Source: CAVOGJ01 sp963695405 (GTDB lineage: Bacteria; Planctomycetota; Planctomycetia; Pirellulales; Pirellulaceae). From it: a stretch of 64,000 nucleotides of DNA. Location: assembly GCA_963695405.1 (NCBI GenBank), contig CAVOGJ010000008.1:213190-277189 (forward strand). The letters run 5' to 3'. Made by a program: the position numbers and the translations under genes. The notes under the pieces are model-generated. The model saw only the letters and a program-made list of their open reading frames with translations. It was not told the DNA's origin and ran no database searches. Shown here in pieces: positions 1-8,136 of the stretch (positions are counted from its first letter, which is position 1; each line of letters begins with the position of its first letter).

Positions 1-489
1 ATGCGGACAAGCCGACTCGACCAGCCGCGACAAGCAATGCGCAGCCACCGTGCTGCCCGCCGGTGCCGGCTCGTGGGTGCCAATGCAAAGCCGACTGGGT
101 AGTTCGTGCGCCAGCGGTTGGATGGCAGCCAATTGCCGCTGGTCCGCGACGATGGCAAAACGAGACTCGCTGTGGACCAACTGTTCCACGGCCTGGCTGG
201 GGGAGAGCGAGCTGTGCAGGGGAACGTGAACGCCTCCCAGGCCCTGCAGCGCCAGGTCGACGACAATCCACTCGTACCGATTCGGTGACCAGTGAACCAC
301 ATGATCGCCACGGCGAATTCCCAGATCGTACAGGGCGTCGGCGAGACAATAGACGGCTTGGGACAATTCGAGCCAAGAACGTTCCACCGGGCGGCCATCC
401 GCGACGAAACGCAGCGCCACCGCATTCGGCCGCGCGTCGACGCTGCCGAAGAAAACATCCGCCAAGGTGCGTGCTTGCGTCTTGTGCAT
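1..489 (-). CDS. AMP-dependent acyl-CoA synthetase/ligase, N-terminal part (runs off left edge)
   Basis: Reading leftwards from the ATG at 489, the frame stays open for 163 codons to the window edge. The protein starts MHKTQARTLADVFFGSVDAR and continues with a typical ANL-superfamily N-terminal lobe: a stretch around RPVERSWLELSQAVYCLADA, then LGIRRGDHVVHWSPNRYEW and GVHVPLHSSLSPSQAVEQL, which match the 'T(y/w)xEL..a..lA..L...Gi..GD.V' and 'aG.v.vPl' segments of fatty-acyl-CoA synthetases. Family knowledge: these enzymes adenylate a carboxylate with ATP and transfer it to CoA. The ATP-binding loop and the A8-A10 motifs lie outside the window, so the substrate cannot be judged. It is divergent from mraZ. 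Confidence 0.75.
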   Translation of the reverse strand, partial: MHKTQARTLADVFFGSVDARPNAVALRFVADGRPVERSWLELSQAVYCLADALYDLGIRRGDHVVHWSPNRYEWIVVDLALQGLGGVHVPLHSSLSPSQAVEQLVHSESRFAIVADQRQLAAIQPLAHELPSRLCIGTHEPAPAGSTVAAHCLSRLVESACPH

Positions 490-723
490 TGAGATCTCGA
501 GCCTACTCACCACCCCACCTACAGGGTATGCCGAACCATATGGTGCCGGCAGCGAACGACGGCGGAAACCGGCGGATTTCTTAGATAAATCGCGATCCAC
601 CTCGGAAAAATCGTCGCGACGCGACGAACGCGTGGCCCTCCTTGGCAGCCGACCAGCCAACTTGTCTGGCTTTTTTTAGGAACAACGACTTGAAACTGGG
701 GAGCAGGCGATTACATTATGGAC

Positions 724-780
724 GTGGGTTTTCATCCCACAAATGGCAGCAACAGTTGCAATTTGTGGGTTTTTTGCCCA
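724..780 (+). promoter_or_regulatory. Attenuator-like leader upstream of mraZ (alternative hairpins ending in a T-run)
   Basis: CCCACAAAT (736-744) pairs perfectly with ATTTGTGGG (761-769) and is followed by TTTTTT (770-775), the shape of an intrinsic terminator on the plus strand. The same CCCAC (736-740) can instead pair with GTGGG at 724-728 across a 7-base loop, and GTGGG 765-769 can pair with the CCCA at 777-780, so the pairings compete as in transcription attenuators. A weaker stem (AGCCA 655-659 with TGGCT 667-671, then a T-run) lies upstream. No plus-strand gene ends before it, so a terminator for an upstream gene does not explain it. Regulation of mraZ is inferred, not shown. Confidence 0.5.
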
Positions 781-869
781 AACCGGCTTTCTAATGGATG
801 TAAAAGGCAGGGCGGTGGGTCGGCCGCCAGGAGGGACGTCGCTGACCGGGCACAGGCAGAGGAGTCGAT

Positions 870-1364
870 ATGGCGAGCGGTCCGCCACTGATTCTGGGTG
901 AATTCCGTCGCACGGTCGATGATCGCTTCCGATTGTCTGTGCCGTCCGAGTTGCTGGCACCGCTGCAGGAGGGCCTGGAGGGCGAAGAAGGGTGCGTGCT
1001 CGTCAAAGAACGACCAGGGGCACTTAGTTTGTGGCAGGCCACACGTTGGCAATCGCACCTGCAGGGGGCCGTGCACGTGCTGGAAGCGAAATGGCAAAGC
1101 GGGCGGCTGAACAACCGGCTCCATGAAATGCAAGGCCTGGGGCGGTTGCTTTCAACGCGACACCGTGATGTGCAACTGGCCGGACGAGGACGTTTGGTGA
1201 TCCCCGAAGGATTTCGCGAGTTCTTGGGTGTCGAGGCGGGACACGATGTGATGCTGGTGGGTGCCGCGGTCTGCATCGAGATTTGGCATCCGACACGCTG
1301 GCTCGAACATCTGGGCACGGAGATGCCCGGTTTTGGTCGGTTACTGGAGGACTTAACGGCGTAA
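870..1364 (+). CDS. mraZ: MraZ-like transcriptional regulator
   Basis: 164 residues, slightly longer than the usual 140-150. Two SpoVT/AbrB-like half-domains are visible: an N-terminal one (GEFRRTVDDRFRLSVPSEL, residues 10-28) and a C-terminal one (DVQLAGRGRLVIPEGFREFL, then EAGHDVMLVGAAVCIEIWHP), which closely follow the MraZ pattern 'D.qGRi.iP..lr...gl...v.lvG....ieiW'. In other bacteria MraZ forms ring-shaped oligomers and represses the division and cell-wall cluster that it heads. Here it stands alone: no rsmH, ftsL or ftsI follows, and the next gene is convergent. An AGGAG lies 6 bases before the ATG. The leader at 724-780 may control it. Confidence 0.85.
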   Translation: MASGPPLILGEFRRTVDDRFRLSVPSELLAPLQEGLEGEEGCVLVKERPGALSLWQATRWQSHLQGAVHVLEAKWQSGRLNNRLHEMQGLGRLLSTRHRDVQLAGRGRLVIPEGFREFLGVEAGHDVMLVGAAVCIEIWHPTRWLEHLGTEMPGFGRLLEDLTA

Positions 1365-1987
1365 GGCGGGCGATAGGTTTCACCCGTCCAGGCCAAGGAT
1401 CGGCAGGGGAGCATCGGAACCGAGGAGGCGTACCTGATTTCAGTCCATTTTCACCCCGCCGTGCGTTACGGAGGGGATGCAAGTCACCATGGATTGGGGC
1501 TTCGCGGCATGGAAGCCCATTTTTATCAGGTATGCCTCCGCGGTTCTCGATGGCCCAGGCCCATCACGCCGTCCTCAACCTGCAGTGCAAACGAAAGCAA
1601 CGGGGTAGGCCAAGCCGTCACGGTCAGCCTGGTTTCGCAACAGGGGTCAACCACGAAGAACACGAAGGTCACGAAGTGTTCAACCGAGGTTGCGGTCGAT
1701 TTCTCGAACATCCTCCGCCAGGGACGGCCCGACGATGGACCTCGAGCGACGCAGCAAGAGCTGACCAGGTTTTTGTTCTTCGTGTTCTTCGTGGTCATTA
1801 TCTTTGATTGCCACTCGGATCCATCGTCGCGTAGTGATCACAGCCCGTTTGAGAGGCCCCACGCAGCTCGTCCAACTTATTCGCCGCGAGCCACAACGGT
1901 TATCCCGCCCAGATCTTGAGTGGAAGGGATGTCGTCACGCAACGCGGGGCATGCGGACTTCCACGGCCGCTCGGAAGCGGGACGCGA
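1365..1987. other. Gene-free stretch between mraZ and a convergent gene
   Basis: No reading frame here has a recognisable product or a good ribosome site. The only structure seen is the 18-bp perfect inverted repeat listed separately. Confidence 0.6.
1650..1795. repeat. Perfect 18-bp inverted repeat, arms 1650-1667 and 1778-1795
   Basis: ACCACGAAGAACACGAAG at 1650-1667 recurs as its exact reverse complement at 1778-1795, about 110 bp away. The left arm continues with a further degenerate repeat of the same motif (GGTCACGAAG). This 'accacgaagaacacgaag' word is, to my recollection, a dispersed element in many planctomycete and related genomes, where it often yields spurious translations such as NHEEHEGHE. 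No transposase is linked to it here. Confidence 0.8.
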
Positions 1988-2413
1988 TTAATCGTGGGGG
2001 ATGAGGCCTTCGTCCACCATCTGTAGCAGTTTGGAAATGCACAGTTTGTTCATGCTGGTGCGTTTCTCGTGGGCTTCGGTGCGGAGCGATTCGTGCAGGC
2101 TCTTGGGCAGTCTCACGGTGATGACCCGTGTCGGTTCGTCATCCGCCGGCGTGCCTCCCCGCTCTCGCAATTTGGCCAGCATCTGCTGAATTTCGGCGTA
2201 TTCCGTGGTTTGTTCCAGGGCGTTCATTTCGTTGGCGCTGGGAAACAGCTGACGGACGACTCCGTTCACACCCAGAATACGCCGAAAGAAAGAGACCCAG
2301 TCCGTCTGTTGGCGATACAATTCGGTGGCGATGCGATGCAGTTCCTGCGTGCGATTCGCCGGCATGGTCGGCCTGGGGGGGATTTGGTGAGTGATGGCAT
2401 TCATGGTTTCCAT
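1988..2413 (-). CDS. Ribbon-helix-helix DNA-binding protein, HicB/Arc-like C-terminus
   Basis: 141 residues. The C-terminal 45 residues (RVITVRLPKSLHESLRTEA, then KRTSMNKLCISKLLQMVDE) have the ribbon-helix-helix pattern of HicB/Arc/CopG regulators: a short beta strand, then two helices with a turn. The N-terminal ~95 residues form a helical domain that I do not recognise (ELHRIATELYRQQTDWVSFF is its best-defined piece). The start is the ATG at 2413, because AAGGAG lies 8 bases before it. No HicA-like or other toxin gene is adjacent; the neighbour across a ~265-bp gap is a divergent P-loop ATPase. A DNA-binding role is likely; a toxin-antitoxin role is not supported. Confidence 0.7.
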   Translation of the reverse strand: METMNAITHQIPPRPTMPANRTQELHRIATELYRQQTDWVSFFRRILGVNGVVRQLFPSANEMNALEQTTEYAEIQQMLAKLRERGGTPADDEPTRVITVRLPKSLHESLRTEAHEKRTSMNKLCISKLLQMVDEGLIPHD

Positions 2414-2679
2414 GGTTTCGGCTCCTTCCTACGTGTCCGAGCGGATTCGCGGTCCCCGCGATTCATTAACCCACGGAATACTGGAAAAGCGGTCATAGAG
2501 TCAAGGCCAGCAACGAAAGCGGTGCTAGATTGAACCGCAGCGGCACGTTTACGGATCCGGGACGGGGACCGACGTCTGCTGAGCAGCCGCTCGACGGACG
2601 AGCAGTTGCGTGTGGCATGGGCCATGGAAGTTCGGTGCCACGGCGGTGCGGGAGCCGCTTGTGCTGTGAGGCGGCATCC

Positions 2680-3273
2680 ATGAATCCTTTCCGGGCTCGC
2701 TGCCTCCGGCCGGGGGTGCTCCCTTATGAATTCCAGGATGATCAGTCGTACGCGACGCTCGTCGACCGGCTACTCGGCCAAGGAAGTGTAGGGCAGATTA
2801 TTGGTCCGCATGGTTCTGGCAAGTCGACGTTGCTGCTCGGCCTGGAACTCGAACTCAAACGGCGGGGATATCGACCGCAGCTGGCACGGCTGCCGTCCGG
2901 GGCACGACAGCTTCCCTGGAGTTGGAGAAGGATCGCTGCCTCTCCCGCAGGTACCGTCCTCTTGGTGGACGGGTTCGAACAACTCACACGAGTGCGGCGG
3001 CAGTTGGTGCGTTGTTACGCTGCACTCGATCGCCACGTCGGCTGGCTGGTGACCAGCCATACCGACTGCGGATGGGGGACGATCTATCAGACTCGCGTGA
3101 CCGCTCCCATCGCGCAGGGGGTCATCGATCGCTTGTTGGCAGCGAATTGCGCATCGGATCGCTGCCGTCCCGTCATACCAGCGCAGCTGGTGGAACATCT
3201 CCTCCACGAACATGAGCGAAATTTGCGCGAGGTGTTGTTTTCACTTTACGATTGGTACGAACAATCGCTGTAA
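2680..3273 (+). CDS. Small P-loop ATPase of unknown role
   Basis: 197 residues from the ATG at 2680, which has GAGG about 9 bases upstream; a longer in-frame start exists, but its N-terminus (rich in Gly, Arg and Ser) looks non-coding. Walker A is GPHGSGKST (residues 42-50) and a Walker B-like strand is TVLLVDGF (92-99). A later strand (HVGWLVTSHTDCGWG) resembles sensor strands of ABC/AAA-like ATPases. The C-terminus is helical (LLHEHERNLREVLFSLYDWY). No ABC signature motif or arginine finger could be placed. I do not recognise the family. It is divergent from the ribbon-helix-helix gene, so a shared promoter region is possible. Confidence 0.7.
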   Translation: MNPFRARCLRPGVLPYEFQDDQSYATLVDRLLGQGSVGQIIGPHGSGKSTLLLGLELELKRRGYRPQLARLPSGARQLPWSWRRIAASPAGTVLLVDGFEQLTRVRRQLVRCYAALDRHVGWLVTSHTDCGWGTIYQTRVTAPIAQGVIDRLLAANCASDRCRPVIPAQLVEHLLHEHERNLREVLFSLYDWYEQSL

Positions 3274-3635
3274 GCGTTACTAGCAGAACATCCTAAGCGA
3301 TGTCATCGCGGAAGTTTGCGCTAGCGTTGCATTCTCCTGGGATTTTCTCAAGTCTGATCCTTTTCGTGTCGGTCCGCGTAACCTAACATTGCACATGGCC
3401 GTGCTCGCGCGAGTTCCATGGTGGAAGCGCAAGCGAAGGAGGGCCATGTTGGACAAGCCGTCGACGAAGTGCCGTCTTCTACAACCGTCACAATCGTTAC
3501 AGCTTTCCACGATCCCAGGGATTGGATCGTAAACTGCTAGTTTGTCGCGGTGAGAAGCGCCGCGTCGACTTGACGAGACAGTTTGCCACTCGTTCTAACG
3601 GAGTGTGTGGTGAGCCCTGAGACCTGGAGAGAACT
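3274..3635. other. Gene-free stretch upstream of the secreted protein
   Basis: About 360 bp with no credible reading frame. It should carry the promoter of the following gene, whose ATG is preceded by a GGAGAG at close spacing. No repeat or hairpin stood out. Confidence 0.5.
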
Positions 3636-5240
3636 ATGAGATGCGTTGGCAAGAGCCTGATCATTGCGGCCGCTTTGGCAATGGTGACACCGACCTGTGA
3701 GGCGCAAGTCCTCAATTGGTTATTCCCCTTGCGACCCTATCGACAAGCGCAACGGCAGGCGGCTCGCAACGGAACCGTCGCTTTTTACCCGACGACGGCC
3801 GCCGCTTGCAGCAATTGTTCCACCACGGCTCCTTGTAGCACCTGCGCCACGAATACCACTTACTACGGCGGCTTCAATGCGGGCGGAACGAACTACGGCT
3901 CGGGCGGCTACTACCCAACGTATGGCAGCTGGCAAGGTGCTGGACAAACACCTGTTACTTCCTGTTACGCGCCGACCACGACGTATCGGACCGTGTTGAC
4001 GCCTGTACCTGTAACGACCTACTCACCGATCGCTGGCGGCAACTGCCAGCAGGCGTGCACAAGCTATTCTTGGCAGGCCCGACGTATTCCGTACGTGGCG
4101 TATCAGCCGACGTACGCGACCGCCCCGGCCTGCGGTGCTTCGAGTGGCTGCAACGCATGCAGCAGTTGTGCGACCACCGCTTTCAGCGCCGGCGGCTTCC
4201 AACCCGTAGCTACCTCGACCGGTTTGACGACCCCGGCCTGCTCCAGTTGTCAGGCAACCACGACCGTTGGCTACCCAAGTAGCACCAGTTCGTTCGACGG
4301 TTCGATGGGGCGAGCGAGTGAGTGGACGCCGGTGTCCTCCTCTTCCGACGGTTCGTGCTCCAGCTGCAATGCCGCCGCCTCCGCCCCTGCCAACACCTAT
4401 GCCAATTATCCGTCGACCGAATCGACCCGGTCGACCGGTTACGCCAGCGAATGGCAGCCGGTCGCATCATCCTCGGCACCTTCAACCGAGCGTGACTTGC
4501 AGCCGGTCCCCGCGGATGATCCACCCCGTTTGGACGACGCACAGGAATCGTACCGGCCGCGATTGGATGCGGAACCCGAGGAAGATTCTGACAGCACCTG
4601 GCGGCCCGTCAGCCCGCCGCAAAATGCCCGCCGTCAGCCTCCAAGACACCGCACCGACGACGAGCTCGATTTCGCCCGCTCAGAGTATTATCGTTACCAC
4701 AGCGAACGATCAAAGGACGTGGACGGCGAAGCGATGACCAACACGGCGCAATCGTCTGGCGGTCGCGACCGCGATCCGGGCCAAGAACGCCTCGTCGGCG
4801 ATCATCGTTCCCAGCTGGCTTCGCCCGCCAGCTCCTACGTCAGCCGCGCGGCGGAAACCAGCCAAAGTGACAAGTACCGGGATCGTCTTGATGACGGTTC
4901 CTGGTCCTACGATGGGCAAGCGGCTCGTCTCCCCAGCCATGATCGCTACGATTGGCGGGCCGCTGATGATTGGGACCGCGAGGCTCAGACAAACTATCGT
5001 CCTCTCGGCTCGACATCAGACGACGAGGGACAAGTCGTGCCGTCCGGGAACGATTTGCCGTCCACCCGACCATATGCCTCACCCGTCCAGCTGATCCCCG
5101 ATCCATCGCGAGAAGCCGCAGCCGGCTCGCCGGACGGTTACGGTCGCACGGTACGACTGGCAAGCAGCGATCGCTGGGAGGCACGTCCCATTTCGTCTCG
5201 ACCGGCAACGTCGTTGGAGGGTTGGCAGGCAGCCGACTGA
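3636..5240 (+). CDS. Secreted Cys/Ser/Thr-rich, low-complexity envelope protein
   Basis: 534 residues with a clear signal peptide (MRCVGKSLIIAAALAMVTPT, cleavage near CEAQ). Residues ~50-260 are Ser/Thr/Gly/Tyr-rich with cysteine pairs (CSNCSTTAPCSTC, CNACSSC, CSSCQ, CSSCN). Then comes a repeated Trp-Pro-Val motif: EWTPVSSSSDGS, EWQPVASSSAPS and TWRPVSPPQ. The last ~250 residues contain no cysteine and are rich in Asp, Arg, Ser and Tyr, looking disordered. I know no family for it. The paired cysteines suggest disulfide cross-linking outside the cytoplasm, perhaps in the planctomycete protein-rich cell wall; that is inference. A smaller Cys-rich secreted protein at 49395-49901 has a related style. 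Confidence 0.75.
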   Translation: MRCVGKSLIIAAALAMVTPTCEAQVLNWLFPLRPYRQAQRQAARNGTVAFYPTTAAACSNCSTTAPCSTCATNTTYYGGFNAGGTNYGSGGYYPTYGSWQGAGQTPVTSCYAPTTTYRTVLTPVPVTTYSPIAGGNCQQACTSYSWQARRIPYVAYQPTYATAPACGASSGCNACSSCATTAFSAGGFQPVATSTGLTTPACSSCQATTTVGYPSSTSSFDGSMGRASEWTPVSSSSDGSCSSCNAAASAPANTYANYPSTESTRSTGYASEWQPVASSSAPSTERDLQPVPADDPPRLDDAQESYRPRLDAEPEEDSDSTWRPVSPPQNARRQPPRHRTDDELDFARSEYYRYHSERSKDVDGEAMTNTAQSSGGRDRDPGQERLVGDHRSQLASPASSYVSRAAETSQSDKYRDRLDDGSWSYDGQAARLPSHDRYDWRAADDWDREAQTNYRPLGSTSDDEGQVVPSGNDLPSTRPYASPVQLIPDPSREAAAGSPDGYGRTVRLASSDRWEARPISSRPATSLEGWQAAD

Positions 5241-5553
5241 TGGCGGTTGCCATGCGATCTTAGCCGTCAATCGAGAGCGCTTCGCGTCGGGGTCATCCTG
5301 GGTGTCCCGGGCGCAGTACCCCTTTACCATGCGTCGCGGTACCCGGCCCCAAAACCATCACGCCCATCACGCTTGAGGATCGATTTCCGAGCCTCTCCGT
5401 CGTCTCGCAGTCTTGACGATTCCGGTTGCCAGTCGATAGCTTGTAAAAACTGCGGTTCGTGTTTCGTCGAGCACGAGTATTTGCGAGCGCAGCGGCTGCG
5501 CGGGTGTTTCCCTCCCAGTCAACGTTGCAATCCCATCGATTTCTGGATAGCAC

Positions 5554-6657
5554 ATGGCCATTTTCTGCGTCCGTGGTTTGCTCATTATCAGCATGGTGAC
5601 GGTCTTAGCTACGGCCACGTCTGGTAAAGATCGATCCGACCAGGCACCATCGATCATCTTTCCACCGGCGCTACGGCCGGGCGACACCATCCGCTTTGTG
5701 GCTCCCGCCGGACCAGCCAATCGGGAAAGACTGGAGGAGGCGGCGCGTAAGTTTCGAACCATGGGATTCAAGGTGCAGATCCCGGCCAACCTATATCGCG
5801 AAGATGATTACCTGGCAGGCACCGATCAGGAGCGAGCGGACGAGTTAATGGCCGCATTTCGGGATTCGGAGATCGACGCCGTCATGCCGGCTCGTGGCGG
5901 TTATGGCGCGATGCGGATCCTCGACCGACTCGATTACGAAGTCATTCGTGATCATCCCAAAATCCTGACGGGCTTTTCCGATATCACGGCACTCCATCTG
6001 GCGATCCAGAAAAAGACCGGTTTGGTCACGTTTCATTCGCCGAATCCGGAATGGGGGCTGGGAAATGCTGAAGGGATGTCTCCGTTGGCCGCACACTGGT
6101 ACTGGCGGGCGCTGCTGGCGGATCGATATAACGTGGACGCTCCGCCCGGTTATCTATTGTCCGCGACGTGGCCGGGTGCCACGCCCGACGAATATCCGAC
6201 CACTTGCGAACTTCCTCCACCTAGTGCGCTCCATGGCGGCAAGGCGCGTGGTCGACTAACCGGAGGCAATCTCTCGCTGGTGGCTGCCCTCTCCGGAACG
6301 CCGTACGAAATGGAGACAGCGGGCCGCATTCTATTCCTGGAAGACATTGGCGAGGCGCCTTACCGTGTCGATCGGATGCTGTGTACGCTGAAGCTCGCGG
6401 GCAAGCTGGACGGACTGGCTGGCGTCATCCTGGGTACTTTCACGCGCCGCGAGGAAGAAGACACCACAGGGGAAGTAAGGACGATCCCCCAGGTATTGAA
6501 AGAGTACTTTGCCCCGCTTGGCATTCCTGTGATGATCGATTTCCCGATTGGACACCACGTTTGCAACGCGACCTTTCCAATGGGCGTCCTTTGTGAGCTG
6601 GATGCTGACAAGTTCGAGTTACGGCTACTCGAAAATCCAGTCACCCTTCTTCCCTGA
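5554..6657 (+). CDS. LD-carboxypeptidase (peptidase S66, muramoyltetrapeptide carboxypeptidase family)
   Basis: 367 residues with an N-terminal signal segment (FCVRGLLIISMVTVLATATS). The family landmarks are in order: LRPGDTIRFVAPAGP near the start, ARGGYGAMRILDRLDY, the nucleophile region TGFSDITALH (Ser of the Ser-Glu-His triad), the glutamate in ILFLEDIGEAPYRVDRML, and the histidine in MIDFPIGHH. Known members cleave the L,D bond between the third and fourth residues of murein tetrapeptides during recycling, although some S66 proteins act on microcin-like or other substrates. The signal peptide suggests periplasmic action, unlike cytoplasmic E. coli LdcA. The gap before it (5241-5553) shows no gene. 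Confidence 0.88.
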   Translation: MAIFCVRGLLIISMVTVLATATSGKDRSDQAPSIIFPPALRPGDTIRFVAPAGPANRERLEEAARKFRTMGFKVQIPANLYREDDYLAGTDQERADELMAAFRDSEIDAVMPARGGYGAMRILDRLDYEVIRDHPKILTGFSDITALHLAIQKKTGLVTFHSPNPEWGLGNAEGMSPLAAHWYWRALLADRYNVDAPPGYLLSATWPGATPDEYPTTCELPPPSALHGGKARGRLTGGNLSLVAALSGTPYEMETAGRILFLEDIGEAPYRVDRMLCTLKLAGKLDGLAGVILGTFTRREEEDTTGEVRTIPQVLKEYFAPLGIPVMIDFPIGHHVCNATFPMGVLCELDADKFELRLLENPVTLLP

Positions 6658-6730
6658 CCGGTAAGCCGGCGCGGCCAGCCGAAGTGATTCGAAACGATGG
6701 CCGTGCGTTCTTGCAGGCTGCCAGTGTGGG

Positions 6731-6766
6731 CTCATTCAGCCTCTCATTCAGCCTCTCATTCAGCCT
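6731..6766. repeat. 12-bp tandem repeat, three perfect copies
   Basis: The unit CTCATTCAGCCT occurs three times in a row in the gene-free region 6658-7098. The unit length is a multiple of three, but no convincing gene covers it. Nothing else was recognised in this ~440-bp stretch. Confidence 0.9.
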
Positions 6767-7098
6767 CCACGCTGCCATCGATCACGAACGAGAAAGCTCG
6801 CATCATCTTCCTCTGCGGCGACGCGGTTCTGCGGCTTGTGATACCTTCGGCTCGCCTGCCGCCAGGCAGTGGCTGTTTCGGCGTTGCTCCGCGCAGGAAT
6901 CGGTGATCGACCCTCATTTGCGGACTGGAACGAATGTGCTCGTTCTCCGGTTGAGAAGTTTCCCCATCATGAAAGTTTAGATCCTGCAAAACGCAAAATG
7001 TGCTGTTTATGATGGCGAGAAAATCAATGCTGAGGAACACCTCTCATGCGTTGCCTCCCAACGGCACTGTCACCTTACCGCTTTTGCGAGTTTTGAAC

Positions 7099-8091
7099 AT
7101 GTCCAAGCCACTCGCCAGTTTGTCGCTCGATCTGGACAACAAATGGTCTTACCTGAAGACCCATGGGGACGCCGGCTGGGAAAAGTATCCTAGTTATTTC
7201 GACCTCGTGTGTCCTCGTATTGTCGAATTCTTCGCAGCCAGGCGGCAACGCATCACTTTTTTCGTTGTCGGACAGGACGCAACGTTTCCCAAGAATCGAG
7301 AAGCCCTCCAGCTGCTCGTTGACTCGGGACACGAGATCGCAAATCACTCCTTCCATCACGAGCCGTGGCTGCATTTGTATTCGGAAGTGGAAGTGACCGA
7401 CGAGCTGGCACGGGCGGAAGCAGCGATTGGACACGCCACCGGCGTCAAGACACTAGGTTTTCGCGGTCCCGGATTTAGTGTGTCCCCCACCGTCCTCAAG
7501 GTGCTGGACAAGATGGAGTACGTCTACGACGCGTCCACGTTTCCAACGTTTCTAGGCCCAGTTGCCAGGGCCTATTATTTGATGACGGCTGGCAACCTGA
7601 CGCGAGATGACGTGCAACAGCGGAAGAAGTTATTTGGCACCTTCTGGGACGGATTTCGATCGTTGCGGCCCCATCGGTTGCCTGGCAAGGAAACCCAGAT
7701 CGTCGAAATTCCGGTGTCGACGATGCCGGTTTTTAAAATCCCTATCCACTTGAGCTACATCATGTTCCTGGCAGGCTTCTCACGCCGCTTGGCGAGGCAC
7801 TACTTTCAGTCGGCGATGTATCTCTGCAAGGTAATGAGAATTCAACCGTCCTTATTGCTCCATCCTTTAGACTTCCTCGGAGCCAATGATGACGCAGAGC
7901 TGAGGTTTTTTCCCGGCATGAACCTGCCCTCGCAGGTAAAACGCGAGGTCGTCACCGAAGTGATTGACGACTACCGCAAGGCATTCCAGGTCGTCACGAT
8001 GCTTGATCACGCCAAGTCTGTAGGGTGCCGTACGATCGACGCTCGCGCTGCGGACTTTGCCACGAGCGACTTGGCTACCGTGGGGGCCTAG
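7099..8091 (+). CDS. Polysaccharide deacetylase (NodB-like, CE4)
   Basis: 330 residues from the ATG at 7099 (MSKPLASLSLDLDNKWSYLK); an upstream in-frame start gives an extra 33 residues that do not look family-like. NodB motifs seen: the metal/catalytic Asp region SLDLDNKW, the His motif GHEIANHSFHHEPW, the groove motif GFRGPGFS, and a late LLLHPLDFLG containing the motif-5 histidine. CE4 enzymes remove N- or O-acetyl groups from glycans. It is followed after 45 bp by a bacterial sugar transferase in the same direction, so a role in an exopolysaccharide or envelope glycan operon is a reasonable inference. Confidence 0.85.
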   Translation: MSKPLASLSLDLDNKWSYLKTHGDAGWEKYPSYFDLVCPRIVEFFAARRQRITFFVVGQDATFPKNREALQLLVDSGHEIANHSFHHEPWLHLYSEVEVTDELARAEAAIGHATGVKTLGFRGPGFSVSPTVLKVLDKMEYVYDASTFPTFLGPVARAYYLMTAGNLTRDDVQQRKKLFGTFWDGFRSLRPHRLPGKETQIVEIPVSTMPVFKIPIHLSYIMFLAGFSRRLARHYFQSAMYLCKVMRIQPSLLLHPLDFLGANDDAELRFFPGMNLPSQVKREVVTEVIDDYRKAFQVVTMLDHAKSVGCRTIDARAADFATSDLATVGA

Positions 8092-8136
8092 TTTCCCAGC
8101 GATTGACGAATTTCCAGTACTTCTAGTTTACCTGCG

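Noticed and set aside
655..677. AGCCA/TGGCT stem with T-run as an independent terminator
   Set aside because: Only a 5-bp stem with a 7-base loop; kept only as a weak companion of the mraZ leader.
724..820. Three TGGGT words upstream of mraZ as MraZ operator repeats
   Set aside because: Known MraZ sites are TGGG-type direct repeats about 10 bp apart; these are ~41 and 50 bp apart and two are parts of the hairpins.
1649..1800. Short translated frames reading NHEEHEGHE and FFVLRVLRGHYL as a gene
   Set aside because: They are translations of the two arms of the inverted repeat, with no ribosome site or family resemblance.
1988..2413. HicAB-type toxin-antitoxin system
   Set aside because: Only the ribbon-helix-helix protein is present; no HicA-like double-stranded RNA-binding toxin is adjacent on either side.
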